The position numbers were made by a program, and so were the translations under genes. This document shows positions 56,673 to 64,000 of a DNA stretch of 64,000 nucleotides, piece after piece. Position 1 is the stretch's first letter. Each line of letters opens with the position of its first letter. The notes below the pieces were generated by a model, which did no database searches, was not told where the DNA came from, and was given only the letters and a program-made list of their open reading frames with translations. Origin of the DNA: Lasiosphaeria ovina (taxonomy: Eukaryota; Ascomycota; Sordariomycetes; Sordariales; Lasiosphaeriaceae); NCBI GenBank assembly GCA_033439765.1, contig JAULSN010000001.1, positions 3,658,001 through 3,722,000 on the forward strand, read 5' to 3'.

Positions 56673-57827
56673 GGCTTCCTTGCTGTGATGTAGCCAAGTA
56701 GCTCAGCTAGGAATACCGCCGCTATGTGAAAAAGTGGCTTGTTGGCGGGATGAGAGGCAATTGCAATTCCACCGAAATCGAGACAAAGTGCAAATCTACC
56801 TTCAAGACGAAAAAACGAGCAGGCGAGAAGAGGGGAAATGCGGTAGTGGCTGTCTTTCCATCTCGCTCTCTTTGTACGAATACCTAAGTAGGTATCTCTC
56901 TGCCTCCCACGGAGATGCAAGAAATCGAGATTTACTTTCCTGCATTGCGCGTGGCGTCGGCGTCCAGCAATACCAGCCAGCTCCTGCATGCATGCTGTCT
57001 GTCTCTTGCCGTGCAGCACAGTAGAGTGCCTACTAAAATCGTAGCTCCCGTGGAGAAAGCGGAATCTATGACCTGATCTGCTTGGTAGGTGTGCATCAAA
57101 TAGCTCGCTCGCCCACCTGCAACCAGCACTGCATGTACAGTACTACGGTACTGTACGAGTACATTAACTAAGGCAGGTTTGGCATTCCGCAAATGGCGGG
57201 CCGCCTCAGTCCAGTGCAGCCACAGAAATGGAGATAAGGAGATAAGACGACGTCACTCATGACACCAGGCATGTCTACCTTACCTATATACCAACACAGT
57301 TCTGTCAAGGATTGTCATAACTTCGTTTCTTCCTCTCGCTGAGCCTTACAACACATGCAACTCACGAAAGGCGAGTTACTCGGCGGCGTGTGAAGAGTAA
57401 GGTGGTTAGATTATTTACAAAAGGGCTGTATAAGTATATGTGAAATAACAATGATAGGTGCGGATACCCTCCCTACAGTAAGTACCATGGACGCGATGCG
57501 CAAACTATGCATGAACGCAAGTATACAGCGGAGTTGGGTGCTCTTTTTCCGATATTCGAAATGCAAAAAGAAATGAACCTCCTCAAATGTATAAAAAACA
57601 TAAAAAATAAGTGGAATATATCCTGAACATGGAAAAAAGGATCCTGTCCCGCAGTTTGACCTTTTTCAAGCAATACGTGAGAGAGAGAGAAGAGTAGGAG
57701 TGTCTCTGCCGTCTCGTTTACTTCGCAAAGCTCGGCAAGACATGCGATTACAATGAGTATCTGTACAGTGGGACACGACAGATTACCAGGCGCCAGGTAA
57801 AAAGAGGGCGGGCGATGCGCTTCTTCA
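56673..57827. other. SDR promoter / ABC transporter 3' flank
   Basis: Contains a perfect 9-bp inverted repeat with a 4-base loop at 57135-57156 (arms GTACAGTAC and GTACTGTAC). No gene seen. Confidence 0.55.
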
Positions 57828-60800
57828 TCACCTGTCAAGCGCTTGGTTATGGCACTGTTGGAAAGAAAGAGAGATTAGCACCGTACACCGCCGCCCTAGT
57901 CAGAGGTGTGTCACGGGAAGCACTGCTGTCTGCCACTCACCATGGTCCAGTACACGCCCTTCTTCTTCAGCAGCTCGGAGTGGCTGCCAGACTCAAGCAC
58001 TTTACCCTCGCCGAGGACGTAGATGATGTCTGCGTTTTGGATGGTGGCGAGCCTGTGCGCGACAGCGACGGTTGTCCGGCCCTTGGCCACGCGCTCAAAG
58101 GCGGCCTGGACGAGCTTCTCGCTTGCTGGGCCGGGGTGTTAGCAACAATACGGACACGACAGGCGCACATACGCGGAGAGAAAAACAGACCGACGCGCAA
58201 ACATTAGGATTACGTACCAGAGTCCAGCGAACTGGTGGCCTCGTCTAGGAGTAAGACCCTAGGATCCCGGATGAGCGCCCTGGCGATGGAGATGCGCTGC
58301 TTCTGTCCGCCGCTGAGGTTCACGCCGCGGGCGCCAATGTTGGTGTTGTAGCCGTCGGGCAGGGACACGATGAAGTCGTGGATGCTGGCGTCCTTGCAGC
58401 ACTGGTGCATCTGCTCTTCAGTTACCTCGGACGGGTCGACGCCGAGGAGGACGTTTTCCCGGATGGTGCCCTGAAAGAGGGCCGACTCCTGGGCTACGAG
58501 CGACAAGAGCTTGCGGTACTCGTACAGGTTGACTTGGGTGATGTCCTTGCCGTTGAACAGGATCTGGCCCTGCGTCACGTCGTAAAACCTCTCCAAGAGA
58601 CTGACGATGGACGTCTTGCCGGAACCCGACGCACCGACAAGAGCGGCAAACTGTCCCTTCTGGATGGTGATGCTGAGTCCCTTGAAGACGGACACGTCGC
58701 GCGTGGGATACTTGAAGTGGATGTTCCGGAGCTCAATCTCGACCCCACCTGCCGTGTCAGGGACCTGCTCTTCGACCGAGACCAAGTCCTTGATGCGGTT
58801 CTCGCGGGCCTCGAGGATCCGGTTCGCGGCCGCGCTGGCCTGGGCTGCATTGGGGCCGAAACTGAGCCACTGCCCTGCGGATTCGGCGCCCTGTATAATA
58901 GCCATGTATGTGACGAGGAACGATATGACGCTGTATTCCCCAGAGGTGATGAGGCGGATGCCGTACCAAAGGATCAGGGCTTGGCAGCCGAGGGACACAC
59001 TATCGGCAAAAGCAAAAATGACGGTCGTCCAGCGGGCCTTCTTGTACGCCGTCGACACGTGGTTGCTCAGCAGTAGGCTATATCTCTCGGTGATGCTGTC
59101 CTCCATGACAAGCGAGCTCACGGTGCGGAACGCGCCTATCGACTCTGCACCAAACTTTGAGCTTTCGGCGAACACAACCTCGTTCATGGCGTTGAACTGC
59201 AGTTCGTAGCGCATCCGGTAATAGCCAGCCAGTATGCAGAGCGGCACCGTCACACACAACGCCACAAGCGCCAGCTTCCAACCGTACGCGAACGATATCG
59301 CCAGAGCTCCGGCCAGAGAGAAGACGCCCAGGAGCATCATCATCAGATTTATGCCCAGGAGCTCTTTGAGCTGCTGTGGGTCTCCCAAGAGACGGGCGGT
59401 AAGCTGGCCTGTCGAGTTGCCCTCCTGATCAAAGTAGGACGTCTTCTGAAAGAGGATCGACTGGAAGTACTCTTGGCGATAAGCGGCCGAGATGTGATGC
59501 TCGACCGTCGTCGACACGAACATCATGGTGAAGTAGCTGAAGCCAACCACAGTAGCAAGCACAACCCACATCTTTGACCAGAAGGTGACGTCGTTGAGCA
59601 GCGAGTCGCCAGTCTCGGAGAAGACGACGATGACTTGGGCAAAGAGATAGGCCTGCATGGGCACGGCAGCACCGGCACCCGCTGCGCCGATGATGGCGAT
59701 GACGTAGAGAGGGTACCGGCTTTTCTGTTCGGCGAGGAGCTTGCCGAACCCGGTGAAGATGCTGCGCTCCTTCCACTTGGCATCCTGGGCAGGGGCGTCG
59801 GTGTCGGATATCGCTGCGCTCTTTTCGCGCGAGAGCACGGCGTTGATGTCTTCGTCCTCGATGGGCTCTTCGGCTCCCCCGTCGTCTCCCAACGACAGCT
59901 TTTGGGCGTGGACGAGGCCATAATACACGCCTTCCCTCTCAAGCAGGCTCTCGTGCGTTCCTTGCTCGGCGACACGGCCATTCTGCAGGACGCAAATCTG
60001 GTCGGCATTCTTGATGGTCGACAGTCTGTGGGCGATGGTGATGGTGGTCCGCCCTTTGGACGCCCTCTCGAGAGCCGCCTGCACGATGCGCTCGCCGCGG
60101 ACGTCGATGGCCGACGTGGCCTCGTCTAGGATGAGAATCTTGGGCTTGGAGATGATGCTCCGGGCGATGGCGATGCGCTGCCGCTGCCCGCCGCTCAGCT
60201 TAGCACCCGAGTCGCCAACCTGGGTATCGTAGCCATCGGGGAGGCGGTCGATAAACTCGTCAGCGAAACTCTCGGCGCAGGCTTCCTTGACAAGCTGCCG
60301 TTTGACCTCTTCGGGCTCTTTCTCCCACTGACTCCCAATCAGACCTGCGGTGACGTTGTTGTAGATGGTGTCGTTGAAGAGGAAAGGCTCTTGCTGCACG
60401 AGGCCGATCTGCGTTCTCCACCACTTGATGTTTATATCGTCCAACTGGTGCCCGCAAGTCGATATACTGCCCTTGAGCTCGGCGGCGGGGCCGATATCTT
60501 CGGGGTTTAGCAGGGCAGCGTTGTCTTCGTCATCGTCGTCATCGTCGTCGTCGTCGTCGTCGTCGACTTCGTCGTTGCCATCCTCATTGGCATTGTCTCC
60601 TTCCTTTTTGCTCTTTTTGCTTTTCTTTCTCTTCTCTTTCTCCTTCTCCTTCTTCTTCTTCTTCTTCTCCATTTCCTTCATCTTGTCCTTCTCGATGGCC
60701 TTGGCGATGACGTATTGGTCATGGAGGGTGTACCACCCTTCAATGAGACCAACGATGGTACTCTTGCCAGACCCACTGGGCCCGACAATGGCAGTATTTT

Positions 60801-62142
60801 GGTTAGCTTTGATGCGAAGATTCAGATCGTCCAGCACCACTTTGGTTGGGCGGCTGGGATAGGCAAAGTGGACGCCCTCGAAAACGATATCCTGGTCGGC
60901 AGACACGTCAGGCTCCCTCAGCGTGCCCTGCTTGGGCTGTGGTGCGTCGATGACGGCGAAGAATTCGGCGGCGGCCACCATGGCCTTGGAGACGGCGATG
61001 AGCGGAGTGGAGATGCGCTCGAGAGACAAGACCATGAGCATGACGGACATCATGACAATGATGACAGTGCCAACGTTGTTGATGCGCCCCTCGATCATGG
61101 ACTTCATGCCATACCAAAAGGCGAGGGCGAAGGCGCCATAGAGGCCGAAGAAGATTAGGCCGAACTGGGTGGACACGAAGGGCGAGGTGAACTGGCCGGC
61201 CTCTTTGGCCTTCTTGACCCACTCGGAATAACGCTGGCTGACACGGGACTCGGCACCGCACGAGGCGACCATGCGGATGGCGGCGAAGGCCTCGGCGGCA
61301 ATGGCGCTGCCCTTGGCTTCGGCCTTTGTGAGCCTCGAGTGGCCCTTGATGATCAGGGGGAGGAGGATGGAGATGACAATGACAATAAACACAATGACGG
61401 AGGCAGTAACGAGGGTCAGTGACCAGCTGTAGGTGAAGGCGACGATGATGGCGGTGACGATGGTGGAGGACCACTCGAGGAAGACGCCCAGCTTCTCCGA
61501 GATGCCAATCTGCAGCGTATTGGAGGTGGAGGTGATGGTGCCGGCGGCGGCGCCCGTGGGCATGGAGTCTAGGACGTGGATGGTCTGGCTGAAGAGAGAG
61601 CGCAAGTAGTGCAGTCTGATGGCCGCCGACATGCGGATTCCGATGAGGCGGAAGCAGAACTTGTTGATGTAGTTGAGACCGAAGCGGGCGACGAAGATGG
61701 CCAGCATGTAGAGGGCCAACCTATTTGCCTGGGACTCGAAGTCGGCAGCGGCCTGGGCCATGTCGTCGCCGAAATACGACTTGAAGCCTCCGACAACCTG
61801 GCCAAAGACGACGTTCATGAGAGGAAGCGTGGTGCCAGCGCCGATGCTGGCGATGCCGGCACCGAGCATCAAGACGTAGTCCCATTTGGTGGCGTAGCCA
61901 AAGACGCGCAGGTAGTCCTTGACCGTCGCCTCCCTCTCGGGCCGCGCATGGGCGCCTTTTGCCTTGCTATTCTCCTTGTCCTTGCCCTTGTCATTGTCAT
62001 TGTCATTGACATTGACATTGTCGCCGACATTGTCACTGTTCTTGGGCTTGTTGCTGGTCGACTTCTCGTCGTTGCTCTCGACAAGCCGCGAGTCGGCGCC
62101 TGGACTGCCCTCCTGGCCGGGGCCGGGTCCGGCGACCGTCAT
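57828..62142 (-). CDS. Full-size ABC transporter, ABCB/MDR (Ste6-like) type
   Basis: Exons 58218-62142, 57941-58125 and 57828-57854; 1378 aa with TMD-NBD-TMD-NBD order. An acidic, asparagine-rich N-terminus precedes membrane domain 1 (DYLRVFGYATKWDYVLMLGA). NBD1 has Walker A VGPSGSGKSTIVG (about 450), Q-loop GLVQQEPFLFNDT, signature LSGGQRQRIAIAR (about 649) and Walker B ILILDEATSAID. NBD2 has Walker A VGASGSGKTS (about 1172), LSGGQKQRISIAR and LLLDEATSSLDS/ASEKLV spanning intron 1. It ends MCHNQALDR, encoded by the 27-nt last exon. Between Walker A and the Q-loop of NBD1 there is an insertion of about 85 residues: a long Lys/Glu block then a run of 12 Asp. By family it exports hydrophobic compounds or peptides. 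Confidence 0.94.
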
Positions 62143-63902
62143 GCCGGGACTAGGTCTGGGTCTGGGTCGGTCAAGTCCCGTCTGTTTGGTTCGAGGCCAG
62201 CCACTATCTCACGTTTGAACTTTAAACTGGGTTGGCTGCAGGTTTGGCGTGAGACAGCCTGCTTGAGTCCACGAGGTGAGGGAGGAACGGACGGAATACA
62301 AATACACCACGCAAAAAACAGCTGAACAGAGTCAGAGAGGATGGGAGATGGCGCGGGACCGCTGCCACGCCATTGCATTGAGAGGACAGTCAAGAAAAAG
62401 GACAGAATTGCTGAAGAGCAGAGGCTGAAGAAAAGTCCGCGTCACATCGCATTCTCCGAATTGAGCGAGGGCTGCACGCCGTGCCTCTGCTGCCTGTCGC
62501 AATTCCATGCCACCACTGGTACTAGCTTCTTGGCTCGGGCTGCCGGCCAATTATAAGGAACCGAAACGGAATACGAAATACGGACCAATCGCATACAGCA
62601 CTCTGTCCTCCGTATCTGTGCCTATGTTCGGGTTAATTATTACATACCGCGTCGGGTAGTATTCACATCCCGGCAACCGCGAATGTGCGAACCGATATTC
62701 TGACCCTTTACGGATACTTGTCAGGGCTACAAAAATGCCCGGCAAGGCGCCTGGCAGGGCGTTTTTGTTGTCCTGACAGTAAGTAGAGTGTTTTGTGCAA
62801 CCCACCCTACAGCTTACCTTATTCACTTTACACGCAATCGAAGCTGCTATGGATTACATCCAGTTTATATCAATTATATCATCAAAATCGACCCTTCGGT
62901 ACACTGTACAGGATTTCCAGAATGACTATTGAAGCCAAGAGACACGTATGTCAACTTGTCGCCACTAACTCGTTAGACTTGATTAGTTGATGCCTCCCTC
63001 GGAATTACGGACGATTTCTGTCGTTCGGGGCGCACTAGTCAATAAAATGAATGAATGGCATAGTTCTGCCTTGCCTAGACACCCCCTCGACCAGTCCAAC
63101 CGGCACGAAACTCCTAGGAGCCGTGCTCCCCTGAAATTATCAGGGTATGCCCGTCGCAGACTCGGATAGTCGAACTTTGACAAGTACCTGCCCCTAGGGG
63201 CCCCTGGGAGGGCTGTCGGTCGTTTCTCAACGTCAAGGCCTATATCGTCCAGCGTATGGAATCTGATAGACTGACGTGAATGTAGTCCGGTGGTGATAGA
63301 CATGGTCGATTAGGCGTTTTTTGTTGTTGTGTTGCGTTGTATGTACATACAAGCAAAGGAGCTTGATTGGAATTTCAAAGGAAACCCCAGCCTTAATTCT
63401 CTCATGAAACCCTCTTCATTTCTTTTTCTCGTCCCGACCTAGGCCGCGGGCCTTGCTGCCTAGCAACTGAGACCAACTCAAATCCTCGCAGATTATGAGA
63501 GTGTTGACGACTCCAAACCCAAAGGCCATGTTATTGAACATGGAAGCTGCAGGTGCCTAGAAGCCGTTCAAGTCTGCGACGGGCCGGAGGACCGAGACCG
63601 AAACCGAGTTCCTGCTTATCAAGCCATGGTCAAGACGGAGCTGCAGTGGGCTTCCCGACTTCCGTCACCGGTCACAGGGCCGGGAGAGACATCGAGAATT
63701 ATTCTACGAATAATTATAATACAGCCTTCATTATCCGTCCAAGATTGGTGCTTTCTTTTGTACATACAAACACTCTCGGCAATTACTGACTGCGCACTTC
63801 CTTCTTCTTTTCGCTCTCCTCGACAGATTTGAATTAACAAACGACTCTCATCCCATCGAGACCGCCACGTAGGCCACCGCATCTTACGTCGAATACGCGC
63901 CC
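62143..63902. other. ABC transporter promoter and spacer to the edge gene
   Basis: About 1.76 kb; no gene recognised. Short GTAC-rich words near 62904 and 63340, and a CCTAGGGGCC-like segment near 63190. Confidence 0.45.
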
Positions 63903-64000
63903 ATGTCGAACGAGCCCAATACCAAGGCCACGGCGTCATTCAGCAGCAGCTTGGCGTCGTCGTCGAAGAGCGCATCATCGTCCAATATCAGCGTCCCGAC
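63903..64000 (+). CDS. Partial CDS at right edge, serine-rich N-terminus
   Basis: An ATG in the sequence context CGCCCATGTCG opens a frame that stays open to the window end (32 codons). It begins MSNEPNTKATASFSSSLASS, rich in serine. A pyrimidine-rich stretch precedes it, as for other genes in this window. Too short to identify; it could also be an untranslated leader. Confidence 0.4.
   Translation, partial: MSNEPNTKATASFSSSLASSSKSASSSNISVP

Noticed and set aside
58378..59076. 232-codon plus-strand frame within the ABC transporter
   Set aside because: Antisense shadow of a GC-rich coding exon.

Overview
The window is nuclear DNA of a filamentous ascomycete (Pezizomycotina, most likely Sordariomycetes). 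The reasons are short spliceosomal introns (mostly 53-110 nt) with GT..AG ends and CTAAC/CTGAC-like branch sites, widely spaced genes on both strands, and fungal-specific families such as a C2H2+Zn2Cys6 transcription factor, YAT-family permease, Atg10 and HOL1-like MFS. I assembled 18 spliced gene models (59 introns) by hand. In each model the exon phases close and the total length is a multiple of three.

Left part (1-22 kb) is mostly conserved housekeeping: RhoGEF (-, 894-4183), proteasome chaperone Nas2 (+, 5641-6580), Ran GTPase (+, 7615-8588), a low-complexity unknown protein (-, 10275-12317), Arp2/3 subunit ARPC1/Arc40 (-, 12609-13896), U1A/U2B''-type RRM protein (+, 14384-15059), Atg10 (-, 15124-16048), a decayed pogo/Fot1 transposase tail (-, about 16.4-16.9 kb), phosphomannose isomerase (+, 17370-18792) and a GH47 alpha-1,2-mannosidase (+, 19566-21674). 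The last two are adjacent and both serve mannose metabolism and N-glycan processing.

Middle part (22-41 kb) is gene-poor: an amino acid permease (+, 25123-27348), an NTF2-like-domain protein (-, 28822-30591), a small intronless unknown (+, 32979-33422) and a 10-exon transcription factor with two kinds of zinc finger (-, 34278-37781). They are separated by long spacers with microsatellites and homopolymer tracts.

Right part (41-64 kb) looks accessory. It holds an MFS transporter (+), an SDR oxidoreductase (-) and an FAD monooxygenase fused to an acetoacetate-decarboxylase-like domain (+), at 41.3-49.0 kb, which may form a small metabolic cluster. They are followed by a FYVE+RING protein (+), cytidine deaminase (-), a second SDR with a 24-nt micro-exon (-), a full-length ABCB transporter with a highly charged insertion in its first nucleotide-binding domain (-), and the start of an unidentified gene running off the right edge.

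I did not see a wholly new multi-gene system. The best leads are the MFS/SDR/FMO-ADC group, two GC-AG introns, very short exons, and the charged ABC insertion. Family assignments come from motif recognition only; no database search was possible.
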